NCBI GenBank assembly: GCA_947367795.1
Contig: CANBER010000003.1
Span: forward strand, 1 to 56,190
Source: an uncultured Candidatus Saccharibacteria bacterium
GTDB lineage: Bacteria > Patescibacteriota > Saccharimonadia > Saccharimonadales > Saccharimonadaceae
Length of the DNA: 56,190 nt
Reading direction: 5' to 3'
In this document: piece by piece, positions 1 to 7,952 of the stretch
Numbering within the stretch: the stretch's first letter is position 1
How the letters are laid out: each line of letters opens with the position of its first letter
Position numbers and translations under genes: made by a program
Notes under the pieces: model-generated
Database searches by the model: none
Told to the model about the DNA's origin: nothing
What the model saw: the letters and a program-made list of their open reading frames with translations, nothing else

Positions 1-81
1 AATTCCACCGCCGACGAAGACCAGTTGTAGTTATTAGAACCGAAAAGCCTCAAAGAGCTAGTGTCCAGAGCAACATGCCCA

Positions 82-1935
82 CTACGGACGAAGGGGTGGA
101 TTTGTGAGACAAAATATGATAGAATACAGAGTATCGGGGCTTGGCGCAGTTGGTAGCGCGCACGCCTGGGGGGCGTGAGGTCGCCAGTTCAAGTCTGGTA
201 GCCCCGACCATAGTTGAAATAAATGTGATTTTAAGGTACTTGACCCCTGTAAAAAGGGCGATTTTTCTGTTATACACCCAGATTCAGCATTTTTAAGAAA
301 TTCTTCTTCGACCTTACGTTTTCCGTTATCTATAACTTCAATCCATTTGTACGGTTTTACCTCTATAATTTTGGCTGTTATAGCCTTGGCAGATTTTTGC
401 GGAACAACGATTAGATCCTCTTTTAATTCGTTAGGATCGTTAATTTGGCGAAGGGTGGCTTTTGGACCGATAGAAAGTAAGATTGCTCTGCGCTCGCCAA
501 TATCTTCCTCTAAATGAAACTTTTCTTTAGGGCTTGTTAATGTATTCAGAGTTTTACCGATAATCTCGTACCATTTACGTTGGCGTTCTTCGTTGTCTTC
601 GGCTGAACGTTTGATATCGTCCATTAGAGACTGAATAATTTTAGATTCTCGTTCAAACTGTTCGTCGTTAATAAGGTTGCGACTACGCATTTTTACTAGT
701 TCGTGAAATTCCTTCTCGCAATCGTCCATGCTGGCACTTTTGATTTTCGCTACGTTATATCTTTCTAATAGTTCCTTATCTCTAACTTCTGCCAATACTT
801 CCATTGCCCATTGGTAGAGTAAAGGGTGAAGTGTATAATGGTCAAGCAATGCGTCAATCTGCCTAAAGGCTTCTTTCTCGCTAATCGTTCCACGCATACA
901 ACATTTGCGGTACGGGCTTTTTCTCGTACATTTATAATACATATGTTCATTATATGTACCGTCAGAGACTAGGCGATCGTGATGTTCGCCAATAATGGAG
1001 CAACCGCAATGGGCACAACTTAGTAGCCCTTTGAGCTCATACCTAGCAGATTTTACAAGTGTAGTCGGTCTTAAATTATGGTCTTCGGCATATTTGCTCC
1101 TTAAGCGTTGAACTCTCCAGTACTCATCTTCGGTAATCATAGGTTGCCATGCCCCTTGGTGAAAGATATTTTTATCTTCAATATCTTTAATCTTTCCCAT
1201 ATAAAATGGGTTTTCCAAAATGCCATATAAGCCAGCTAAAGTTAAGGGCTTACCACCACGCTTCTTGTGCTTTAAGGTTGTAAAGTGGTAATCGTCGTTC
1301 AAAATACTGAGTAAATCTGGCACACTATAATTTCCAGTAAGATATAACTTAAACATCCTTCGTAGAACATAGAAGCGGTCTGGGTCAATCTCAATGATTG
1401 GCTGATTGGTGTCTCTATCTCGCTTATTGAGATAGCCTTGCGGAGCAACATAGGTACAATGACCATGCTTGTTTTTACTTCGTATGCCCCTAGTGACGTT
1501 TTTGCTAAGGTCGATAGAATACTGAGCAGCCATACTTGCCTCGACTCCGAACACAATAGCGTTATCTTCTGGGCGATACACTCGGTCGTTAGTGTGAATT
1601 AGTTTTAACCTGCCTTCAATTAAAAGTTGCTGAATAATGCCGTTTTCTTTAGGGTTGCGAGCAAGGCGGTTTGTCTGCCAACAGATAATGCCATTGGCTT
1701 TGCCTTGTTCAATCATTCGAACCATTTGGTCAAATTTCGGGCGGTTATTACACTTACTGGCAGAGGCTGCTTCTTGGAAAATCTTAACTACTTTGTATTT
1801 ATTTTTCGCCACAATCTGCTTCGCAATATCCAACTGGTCTGGAAGTGAAGCCATTTGGCGATCTTCGCCTTCCGTAGATTTACGAGCGTAGATAATGAAC
1901 TTCAAATCTTTTGGGTTTACGTTTGTGATACTCAT
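82..1935 (-). CDS. Large serine recombinase (integrase) of element A
   Basis: This protein should catalyse site-specific integration and excision. An N-terminal resolvase domain carries YARKST with likely nucleophile Ser20, followed by a recombinase domain and a zinc-ribbon region with CAHCG and later cysteines, then a helical C-terminal part. An SD-like AAGGAGA precedes the ATG at 1935. The frame runs through the attachment core into the tRNA-Pro gene, so its last roughly 40 residues are the tRNA read backwards (from LWSG onward). The two related C-termini elsewhere in the island instead end in a short helical tail. The genuine element-encoded part therefore stops near base 204, and the tail is a by-product of integration. 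Terminator 1981-2032 separates it from the upstream operon. Confidence 0.93.
   Translation of the reverse strand: MSITNVNPKDLKFIIYARKSTEGEDRQMASLPDQLDIAKQIVAKNKYKVVKIFQEAASASKCNNRPKFDQMVRMIEQGKANGIICWQTNRLARNPKENGIIQQLLIEGRLKLIHTNDRVYRPEDNAIVFGVEASMAAQYSIDLSKNVTRGIRSKNKHGHCTYVAPQGYLNKRDRDTNQPIIEIDPDRFYVLRRMFKLYLTGNYSVPDLLSILNDDYHFTTLKHKKRGGKPLTLAGLYGILENPFYMGKIKDIEDKNIFHQGAWQPMITEDEYWRVQRLRSKYAEDHNLRPTTLVKSARYELKGLLSCAHCGCSIIGEHHDRLVSDGTYNEHMYYKCTRKSPYRKCCMRGTISEKEAFRQIDALLDHYTLHPLLYQWAMEVLAEVRDKELLERYNVAKIKSASMDDCEKEFHELVKMRSRNLINDEQFERESKIIQSLMDDIKRSAEDNEERQRKWYEIIGKTLNTLTSPKEKFHLEEDIGERRAILLSIGPKATLRQINDPNELKEDLIVVPQKSAKAITAKIIEVKPYKWIEVIDNGKRKVEEEFLKNAESGCITEKSPFLQGSSTLKSHLFQLWSGLPDLNWRPHAPQACALPTAPSPDTLYSIIFCLTNPPLRP
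135..210 (+). tRNA. tRNA-Pro (GGG), integration target
   Basis: This is a complete 76-base tRNA. Acceptor stem CGGGGCT pairs with AGCCCCG, the discriminator is A and CCA is encoded. The anticodon stem CACGC/GCGTG holds the loop CTGGGGG, giving anticodon GGG. A weak promoter (TGGATT, 17 bases, TAGAAT) lies just upstream. The recombinase gene starts right at the 3' end on the opposite strand, so the tRNA 3' end is the left attachment site of the mobile island. The original terminator seems to have been displaced to 15719-15750. Confidence 0.95.
204..210 (+). other. attL core of the integrated island
   Basis: The last seven bases of tRNA-Pro, CCGACCA, recur at 11437-11443 and, with one change (CCAACCA), at 15696-15702. 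The element sequence to the right of this core (from 211) is homologous to the sequence right of the 11437 copy. The sequences left of the 11437 and 15696 copies are homologous to each other but not to the tRNA. This is the expected pattern for attL, an internal junction and attR. Confidence 0.75.
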
Positions 1936-1980
1936 AATATTTTTGTCTCCTTGACACTAATTATCTTTTATTTTGTTGTA

Positions 1981-2032
1981 AAAAGATAGCCCCTCGTTTT
2001 TGCGAGTTGAATTTATTTGATAGAGGGGCTAT
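1981..2032 (-). terminator. Terminator of the 4994-2067 operon
   Basis: The stem ATAGCCCCTC/GAGGGGCTAT (2023-2032 with 1986-1995 on the minus strand) is followed by CTTTTTAC. A smaller CTCG/CGAG hairpin sits inside the loop. It lies between the replication-like operon and the recombinase, which are both on the minus strand. Confidence 0.75.
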
Positions 2033-2066
2033 GTGCTTACGATTTTATGGCTAATGGCTAAAAGTC

Positions 2067-2435
2067 TTACGTTTTTTGCCGTTTTGCCGATGCACCGTTG
2101 TCGCTCTCTGGTACGGCTCCTAGTTTCTTTAGGATTTCCTCGTAGTATTGCGGTACTTTATCGCCAGGCAAAATATCCATGAAGATCGTGAAGCCGCCTG
2201 CTGGGGGTAAATTTGGATATACCTTATAGCCTACAATACACGCTGGCATATCTGTAGTTGTGTATGGTGGTTGAAAGTTAGGCTGTTCGAGCAATGCTTG
2301 CTCAAGCCTTTTGGCAAAATCATTAAGGTTAAATTCCGTAAACTTGACTGCTCCACCAGTCTCTTTGGAATCTGCTTGAACTAGGAGCGGCAAGTGTGTT
2401 TTTCGGTTTTTCGCCTTACGGCTAATTTTCTTCAT
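2067..2435 (-). CDS. Hypothetical protein, last gene of element A operon
   Basis: This 122-residue soluble protein has a basic start (KKISRKAKNRK) and a basic tail. I do not recognise a family. An AGGGAGA ribosome site lies seven bases before the ATG. It is the last gene of a minus-strand run (4994 to 2067) that ends in a strong terminator, and its neighbours include an SSB-like protein and an ATPase. A role in element replication or maintenance is only inferred from that position. Confidence 0.7.
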   Translation of the reverse strand: MKKISRKAKNRKTHLPLLVQADSKETGGAVKFTEFNLNDFAKRLEQALLEQPNFQPPYTTTDMPACIVGYKVYPNLPPAGGFTIFMDILPGDKVPQYYEEILKKLGAVPESDNGASAKRQKT

Positions 2436-2444
2436 TCTTTCTCC

Positions 2445-2645
2445 CTATTTCTTTTGCATTTTAATAGTAATAGTAATTTTGTTAAAAACTGGTTCTAGTG
2501 TGTATAAATCAGTGTATAACTTACGCTGTTTTGGCATATCGTCCAAGACTTGCTCTACCCACTTAACTAGTTTAGTCGTATCACCGTTGACACTTAGGTC
2601 GAAAACTCTGCCAACAATGCGTTTGTTTTTGTCGTTAATTTTCAT
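2445..2645 (-). CDS. Small hypothetical protein
   Basis: This 66-residue charged protein has no recognisable domain. AAAGGAGA precedes the ATG at good spacing, it lies nine bases before the next gene and 22 bases after the SSB-like gene, so it belongs to the same operon. It has no signal peptide and no membrane segment. Confidence 0.65.
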   Translation of the reverse strand: MKINDKNKRIVGRVFDLSVNGDTTKLVKWVEQVLDDMPKQRKLYTDLYTLEPVFNKITITIKMQKK

Positions 2646-2667
2646 AATTCTCCTTTTACTTTAATAA

Positions 2668-3195
2668 TTAAAATGGAATGCTATCTAGGTCAAAATCGTC
2701 TTCCGGAATATCTTTTGGCACTACGTCGGATTCGGCTCCGTTTGCCTCTAGGTTTAGTTCGTCTAAGAAGTCTGCCGTCATAGCCTTTGCCTCATTGACG
2801 GCTGGTTTCATAACGATTACGGTTTGTAGCGATTGACTCACGCCATTCCCGAATTGTTTATGGTGATACTCGTAGGCTTTAGCTACGATTGATACAACTG
2901 CTCCGTAGTCGAGACCATCCATAGCATCTTGCCCAGCCATATCAACTACTTCTGTATTGTTGGTGAGTTTGAACTTGAAGCGTTTTTGCCCTTCATATTC
3001 GTTGAACTTCGCCACGCCTGGTTCGTCTTTTCCAATCTTGTTTACGCTCACCCACGTTTTGATTTTTTCTTCAACTACTGGATCGTCAACGACCACCAAA
3101 ATAGACTTTCCGAGGTCGTCCTTGTTATCAAGGTTGGCAAATGCCACCTTGAGATTTTTGAGTTTAATGACCTTTGGGTCTTTCTCTTTCTTCAT
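2668..3195 (-). CDS. Putative phage/plasmid-type ssDNA-binding protein
   Basis: This 175-residue protein ends in a strongly acidic tail, EDDFDLDSIPF. It closely resembles the acidic IPF tip by which SSB proteins recruit replication partners. The body is a mixed alpha/beta sequence that I cannot assign to a canonical OB-fold by eye. It sits directly downstream of a P-loop ATPase gene, as phage and plasmid ssDNA-binding proteins often do. AGAGGA precedes the start. The SSB-like role is inferred from the tail and context; other tail-bearing replication accessory proteins are possible. Confidence 0.6.
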   Translation of the reverse strand: MKKEKDPKVIKLKNLKVAFANLDNKDDLGKSILVVVDDPVVEEKIKTWVSVNKIGKDEPGVAKFNEYEGQKRFKFKLTNNTEVVDMAGQDAMDGLDYGAVVSIVAKAYEYHHKQFGNGVSQSLQTVIVMKPAVNEAKAMTADFLDELNLEANGAESDVVPKDIPEDDFDLDSIPF

Positions 3196-3286
3196 TAGTA
3201 TCTGTTCCTCTTTAATTTGCTTTTATGTGAATTGGCTTATATTGTGGTGAGCCTCGAATTTGCGTCATAATTATCCTTACTACTCC

Positions 3287-4822
3287 TTAGTTTGAAGTTT
3301 CCGGCTTAGTTCCAGATTTTATCCATTTAGTATCGGTTAAAGTAATGTATCTCATGCCGTACTTGTAATGTTTGTTATCGACTTTAATGCCAATACTCTC
3401 CAGGGTGGGTTTACAACGCTCTAATTCTTTTCCTAGCGTGGCTGGCGTGCGAGGCCAATTCGGATCGTTCACTAGATAGCAACGGTCTTCAAAATCACTG
3501 GTATATTCGTAGCCTTCATGTACGAGTTTGATTTCATGAAGCTGTGAAGCAGTGCCTTCCCATGTTCCAGTTTGCGAGGTCAATAGCCGACAGGCTTGAG
3601 CAACTAATGAAGATTCGATTGCTAACTCGGTCTGTCTATTGAGAATGAACTCATATGCTTCTACGAACTCTTGTCCAGTATGCCCGTCCATACTCTCGCA
3701 CAGTGCATAAGACAGAACATACCAGTCAGCTAACCTTGGCAATTTCTCAAGTTTTACGGATGGTAAGAGTTTGAGGGCTTTACTCAAAATGTTATATACC
3801 GACCCCAATAAATACGGTTTTAACTTTGCAAACTCGGTGTCTAGCTCAGACTGCGTTTTACGTTTAGTTTCCGAAATACGGCTAATCTTCAATGGGACAG
3901 CCCTATCGGCCAAATCCTCCCTCTGTACCAGCGTCGATGGGATACCAGTAATGATTACTGGACGACAGATTTGGCACACCCAGTCACTGTCATCGCTATA
4001 TAGGATACGCTTATTAAAACTTGCTCCAGTACAAATCCTACACATGTCATCACTTAGGGATGTGGAAATATGGCTTACATTATCCAGCAATAGGACGGCG
4101 TTTTTATTAGCGGTTCGCATGAGTTCTTGGCTATTTTTGATTGCTGGCAAACCACTTTCTAGCGAAGAACATTCTACAAGGTCAACAATACGTCTAGCCG
4201 TAAGTGTTTTTCCCGATCCCATGTCGCCGCTTATACACAAAAGGGGCTTCGGAATGTCTGGAACGTATAGACTACAAATATATGCCATAACTACTAGCCA
4301 CTCTCGGTCATCCTTAAACTCCGACAAAAGCGGTCGTAATGCTTCAAGACTGCAATCTCCATGTCGTTCAGGCAGACATTGCGGTTTTTGATGTTGGTGA
4401 TGTAGAAAAGCGATTGGTACATCTTGAAGCGACCACGTTTCTGATGTGATACTAATAGCATGCGTTCCGTCTCCTACATCATAAACAATCTCTACTGGGT
4501 TGCCTTTTGAGTCGTTAGTACGACACAAACGAGTGTTTAGCTCGTGATATTCGCCACTTGTTTCGGCTTCGTAAACCAGCATGGTGCGGATAATATCGAC
4601 GATTGTATCTAGCCCTTGAAACCTCTTGTATTTCTTAATCAAGAAGTTACGTAGCCAACGCTCAAACTCTTTAGACATTAATTTGATAACCCGACCACCT
4701 TTCTTATCCAGAGCAATATACGGCTCTTGTTGTTGGTCGAAGAAGAGCGTATTTTGTGCTTTGATTTGCTCAACGGCTTCTTCTGCTAAGGTTTTTGGTT
4801 TATTTTCTGGCGGTTCTGCCAT
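3287..4822 (-). CDS. P-loop ATPase, replication/helicase-like protein of element A
   Basis: This 511-residue protein has a Walker A motif GDMGSGKT in its middle and a Walker B-like VLLLDNVS. This layout is familiar from primase/helicase-like ATPases of phages and integrative elements. ATG at 4822 is chosen because AGGAGG lies eight bases upstream; an upstream in-frame extension to 4897 overlaps the preceding gene and lacks an SD. It overlaps the 3' end of the 64-residue gene by 23 bases. I see no primase zinc finger or archaeo-eukaryotic primase motif. A role in element replication is inferred. Confidence 0.72.
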   Translation of the reverse strand: MAEPPENKPKTLAEEAVEQIKAQNTLFFDQQQEPYIALDKKGGRVIKLMSKEFERWLRNFLIKKYKRFQGLDTIVDIIRTMLVYEAETSGEYHELNTRLCRTNDSKGNPVEIVYDVGDGTHAISITSETWSLQDVPIAFLHHQHQKPQCLPERHGDCSLEALRPLLSEFKDDREWLVVMAYICSLYVPDIPKPLLCISGDMGSGKTLTARRIVDLVECSSLESGLPAIKNSQELMRTANKNAVLLLDNVSHISTSLSDDMCRICTGASFNKRILYSDDSDWVCQICRPVIITGIPSTLVQREDLADRAVPLKISRISETKRKTQSELDTEFAKLKPYLLGSVYNILSKALKLLPSVKLEKLPRLADWYVLSYALCESMDGHTGQEFVEAYEFILNRQTELAIESSLVAQACRLLTSQTGTWEGTASQLHEIKLVHEGYEYTSDFEDRCYLVNDPNWPRTPATLGKELERCKPTLESIGIKVDNKHYKYGMRYITLTDTKWIKSGTKPETSN

Positions 4823-4994
4823 TATTTTCCTCCTGAGAAAGGAGTTCTCGTGAGCGTAAAATCTTCGCAGCCGTGAATCTGATAACCGAAGTAGCACAAG
4901 CGTAAAGATCGTCGTCGCTCAGCTCCAGACCGACAGAAGACTTCACTATTTTGCGTAGTCGCTTCAGATTTTTGGCATCAAAAACCTTGTCCAC
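4800..4994 (-). CDS. Small hypothetical protein, first gene of operon
   Basis: This 64-residue helical, basic protein starts with GTG at 4994, preceded by AAAGGAAG. It overlaps the ATPase gene, which suggests translational coupling. No family is recognised; the size and charge would fit a DNA-binding regulator of the operon, but that is a guess. Its leader contains an 8-bp inverted repeat, GTAGATTC/GAATCTAC (5028-5053). Confidence 0.65.
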   Translation of the reverse strand: MDKVFDAKNLKRLRKIVKSSVGLELSDDDLYACATSVIRFTAAKILRSRELLSQEENNGRTARK

Positions 4995-5027
4995 GAGGGC
5001 TTCCTTTCTTTGATTTAAGTTTTGTAT

Positions 5028-5053
5028 TGTAGATTCTTTCGTCCTTGAATCTA
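5028..5053. promoter_or_regulatory. Inverted repeat in the operon leader
   Basis: GTAGATTC and GAATCTAC form a perfect 8-bp inverted repeat separated by ten bases, 34 bases upstream of the GTG at 4994. It could be a leader hairpin or an operator. Confidence 0.5.
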
Positions 5054-5086
5054 CCCCTATTCTAGTGAATCGAGGGCATTAAAAAT

Positions 5087-5120
5087 ATTAAGATAAGGAA
5101 AAATCTAATCTTAATTTTTT
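5087..5120 (-). terminator. Terminator overlapping the 3' end of the 329-residue gene
   Basis: On the minus strand ATTAAGAT (5115-5108) pairs with ATCTTAAT (5094-5087) and is followed by ATTTTTAATG. The hairpin includes the stop codon at 5111. Confidence 0.6.
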
Positions 5121-6100
5121 GACTCTATGGATTCTACATGAAGAGGCTTCTTTTTGCCCTTTTTTGTTGAAACTTGAAACCTTTGCGTTGAGATATCGAA
5201 TGATAAGTGTAGATTGCATTCTTCGGCAAGCCTATGACTATGGAGGGTAATTCGCTCGCTATTTGTACTCTCTATTAACTGTTGATATGCCAGGTCGAAA
5301 CAGTCTTCGTTTAGCTCGTTTTTCAGTTTAAAGCGTTCCTGATTTATATTCGAATAAGCAAGGGCTATGTTTGACCTGTCATTAAGCATCCCTATGATAT
5401 CGTCATTTTCAATGCCGCACTGTATCAAACATCGAGTTAGTAGCGATATAATGTAGCTTGCTTTTACTCGCCATTTTCTCGTATTAGCCATAGGCATATG
5501 CTCGGTGATTTCATCCCAATATCGATCGATAAACCATTCTAGGTCGGCTTTTTCTGCATACCTCCCAATGCGTATAAACATGCATTGCTCGTGGGCATTA
5601 TGAAGCGAGTGCGTCCTGTCAAGAACTTGTGGATCGTTTTTAGGACCAATCTGATTCATATCTTTGTCAAAGAAAATTAACGGCTCACGATAGACGTGAT
5701 ACGTATTGTTGCCAAGTATTATCTTGCTCCACAAATATTCACGCATTTCAGCTGATATCGTATTTGTTTGCCAGCAATATCTCCGAACTTCTTCTGAATA
5801 TGCTACCACACTGCTTTGTGAGCAGTTATTCGCAACAAAAACAGCCCTTGACAAGACTGGGTCTAGGTTGATTCTTATTATTTCAACCATCCGCCTATGC
5901 TCCCATGGAGGAGTATTACTACCCTTTTCTTTGAAAGGCTTACAATATTTATCCACTAGTGGTGATATCTTTTCAATCTCGCCTTTAACTTGTGCTAACT
6001 TTTCGTCATACTTAAGTTTATTATTGCAAAACATGAGATTTTGAATCTGAAAAAACTGCCTCTCGTCAAAAAATAGCAAATCTTGTTCCGATTCCTTCAT
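5111..6100 (-). CDS. Hypothetical protein of element A
   Basis: This 329-residue protein has no domain I can name. It is mostly helical, with no signal peptide or membrane segment. The start at 6100 (MKESEQD) is chosen because a near-consensus promoter, TTGATT, 17 bases, TATAAT (6130-6135 and 6107-6112), lies just six bases upstream; the mRNA is probably leaderless. An in-frame extension to 6211 would run through this promoter. The gene has its own promoter and terminator, so it is a single transcription unit between the replication operon and the nuclease gene. Confidence 0.7.
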   Translation of the reverse strand: MKESEQDLLFFDERQFFQIQNLMFCNNKLKYDEKLAQVKGEIEKISPLVDKYCKPFKEKGSNTPPWEHRRMVEIIRINLDPVLSRAVFVANNCSQSSVVAYSEEVRRYCWQTNTISAEMREYLWSKIILGNNTYHVYREPLIFFDKDMNQIGPKNDPQVLDRTHSLHNAHEQCMFIRIGRYAEKADLEWFIDRYWDEITEHMPMANTRKWRVKASYIISLLTRCLIQCGIENDDIIGMLNDRSNIALAYSNINQERFKLKNELNEDCFDLAYQQLIESTNSERITLHSHRLAEECNLHLSFDISTQRFQVSTKKGKKKPLHVESIESKN

Positions 6101-6106
6101 GTTTAT

Positions 6107-6135
6107 ATTATAATGATTATCCCTATAAAAATCAA
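6107..6135 (-). promoter_or_regulatory. Promoter of the 329-residue gene (leaderless start)
   Basis: On the minus strand there is TTGATT, 17 bases, TATAAT, then six bases to the ATG at 6100. No Shine-Dalgarno sequence can fit. Confidence 0.75.
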
Positions 6136-6222
6136 TACTGACCTCTGTTAGTAATACGTCTTCCCATCTGGAGCAAAATATGATACAATAGTACTGCTTA
6201 AGATTCAACAAAATAATTTGCT

Positions 6223-6345
6223 AACAGCAATCTGTTAGTTTCAAGAGAAAATGCGGCTATGTACGCAAATTTGGCTCTTGAAGCGCAGTTTGTTGGGTCT
6301 TAAGCGACTAAGTACATGGTCGCATTTTTGTTATTAGGGCGACCA
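6223..6345 (+). promoter_or_regulatory. Structured leader with alternative hairpins
   Basis: Several stems are visible in a row: CTAACAG/CTGTTAG (about 6223-6240), a long-range CAAGAG/CTCTTG pair, and TGCG/CGCA inside it. Next GCGAC (6304-6308) can pair with GTCGC (6319-6323), followed by ATTTTTG as in a terminator. The same GGTCGC (6318-6323) can instead pair with GCGACC (6339-6344), just before the ribosome site. The two pairings exclude each other, the arrangement of an attenuator or riboswitch expression platform. Confidence 0.5.
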
Positions 6346-6360
6346 GAAAGGACGAGCAAA

Positions 6361-7257
6361 ATGAGTACTATAAAATTCACCAGCCTACTACACTTATCAA
6401 ACGAAGATATGAGCCAACTTAAGCTCGTCTTCAATAGCAATTGGCAGTATAATGCTGAGGCTTGGATTCCAGAAGTTAGAGCCAAACTCGGCGAAGAATC
6501 CCGATATTTTGATTTGCTCGCAATGTACCGTTTTGGCGAAGTTTCCGTTGTGAAAGAGTCGGTCAAAACGCATAACCCAGACGCACATATTAAACGCTTC
6601 TCAAATGGTGATATTATATTTTGTTTCATCCCGTATTCTTCCGATAAGGACTGGCTACTAGTTAATGCCTATAAGGTGCTAGATAATAGCTCGCAATTAA
6701 TTGTCGTAGACGAGGGGAGCCTCGCCGAATATGCTTCACTATTTGGTCGGCTTGTAGTTCATTACGAAGATAAAGGCAGAAATGTGGTAGTGCGGAGCGA
6801 GGAGATTATTGACACTATCAGCGTAAAAACTATTCTCGAACAACCATATAATGAACTTAGCGAAGATTTTCCAGGCTATGATAACATTGACCTGTCGTGG
6901 AGCGATCTACGCAGAGTGTTAAAACTAAAGAACTGGCAAACTGTACTAGAAAACCAAAAAGGCGTTTACCTTATAACCGACACTCTTACTAATAAACGCT
7001 ACGTTGGCTCAGCTTATGGCAATGATATGTTGCTCGGTCGGTGGCGGAACTATGCCGAGAATGGGCACGGCGGAAATAGGGAGTTGAAAGCCTTAGTTGA
7101 AGAAAAAGGCTTAGATTACGTGAAGGATAACTTCCGCTACTCAATTCTCGACATTTATAAGTCCACGACAGACGACGAAACGATTATTGCAAGGGAGTCT
7201 TGGTGGAAAGAAGTACTACTCACTCGCAACCCAGAGTTTGGGTATAATGCGAACTAA
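6361..7257 (+). CDS. GIY-YIG nuclease family protein
   Basis: This 298-residue protein has a C-terminal GIY-YIG nuclease domain from residue 201: GVYLI, then YVGS, a conserved RW..Y, and later WWKEVLL with a Glu-containing helix. The N-terminal 190 residues have no recognisable domain. Start 6361 is chosen because AAAGGA lies nine bases upstream; an in-frame ATG at 6316 has no SD and lies inside the leader hairpins. Proteins with this domain cut DNA in phage defence, repair or mobile introns; the target here is unknown. It is cargo of element A and its leader looks regulated. Confidence 0.85.
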   Translation: MSTIKFTSLLHLSNEDMSQLKLVFNSNWQYNAEAWIPEVRAKLGEESRYFDLLAMYRFGEVSVVKESVKTHNPDAHIKRFSNGDIIFCFIPYSSDKDWLLVNAYKVLDNSSQLIVVDEGSLAEYASLFGRLVVHYEDKGRNVVVRSEEIIDTISVKTILEQPYNELSEDFPGYDNIDLSWSDLRRVLKLKNWQTVLENQKGVYLITDTLTNKRYVGSAYGNDMLLGRWRNYAENGHGGNRELKALVEEKGLDYVKDNFRYSILDIYKSTTDDETIIARESWWKEVLLTRNPEFGYNAN

Positions 7258-7260
7258 CAT

Positions 7261-7289
7261 TTGCCGAGAGCGTGAAAATATAGGATAAT
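7261..7289 (+). promoter_or_regulatory. Promoter, leaderless type
   Basis: TTGCCG (7261-7266), 17 bases, GATAAT (7284-7289), then seven bases to the ATG at 7297. It overlaps the end of the nuclease gene. Confidence 0.6.
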
Positions 7290-7296
7290 ATAAAGT

Positions 7297-7752
7297 ATGA
7301 GCGAGAAATATATCACAGTCAAAAGGAGGGATGGTATATATTGGTCAAGGTGGCCAGAGGAGCAGATTAACCCAGACGATATTATTTTTCTGATTCGCTC
7401 GATTGACACGACCTACGACCACGCTTCGGAAGATTTAGGGCATTTTTGCCAGATTGCTTATTGCCAAGGAAGCGAGATTGCGTGGGAGAACTTCAACCCT
7501 AAAGCGCCTGAACCGATTGACGAACTATTGGAGCAGGCAGGCGATAAACTAGATTGCATTTATAAAAATGACCATATTCAGTCGTGCTATTTAGGTAAAC
7601 CAAAAGTAGATTTTTGGGTCGATGGTGAAGATTTGATTTATCAAGACAAATATCGCTTTAGGAGACCAGACTCAAATGATTATTGGGGCAATAGCGATTT
7701 CGACGCATTGATTCAAGTGTTAAGCAGTAATAAGGAGTCCATGGAAGCATGA
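7297..7752 (+). CDS. Hypothetical acidic protein
   Basis: This 151-residue acidic, tryptophan-rich protein has no recognised domain. It is probably translated from a leaderless mRNA (promoter 7261-7289). It overlaps the next gene by four bases (ATGA-type overlap at 7749), forming an operon with the 63-residue protein and the HD-domain protein. Confidence 0.65.
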   Translation: MSEKYITVKRRDGIYWSRWPEEQINPDDIIFLIRSIDTTYDHASEDLGHFCQIAYCQGSEIAWENFNPKAPEPIDELLEQAGDKLDCIYKNDHIQSCYLGKPKVDFWVDGEDLIYQDKYRFRRPDSNDYWGNSDFDALIQVLSSNKESMEA

Positions 7753-7940
7753 AGCACAATATGGAAGAAATTAAGAAAATACAGGCTGAGATGGTTACCA
7801 GTTTTCAAGAGAGAGGCTGGAAAGATGCCGCTAGGATTGTAAAAGGTTATACGGATCCAGTAGATATTAATTACGCGTACAAGTGGTACAAGAAAGCAGA
7901 TGACGAAACTACATTCTGGACGGCAATGACCTATGACTAA
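7749..7940 (+). CDS. Small hypothetical protein
   Basis: This 63-residue helical protein contains NYAYKWYKKADDE, a repeat-like helix pair. It is translationally coupled to the preceding gene and lies 12 bases before the HD-domain gene. I do not recognise a family. A second possible start is the methionine at codon 5. Confidence 0.55.
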   Translation: MKHNMEEIKKIQAEMVTSFQERGWKDAARIVKGYTDPVDINYAYKWYKKADDETTFWTAMTYD

Positions 7941-7952
7941 AAAGGAGACTAC

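Noticed and set aside
50-277. 75-residue minus-strand frame including GATRLELATSRPPGV
   Set aside because: It is the tRNA-Pro gene read in antisense, a well-known artefact of tRNA translation.
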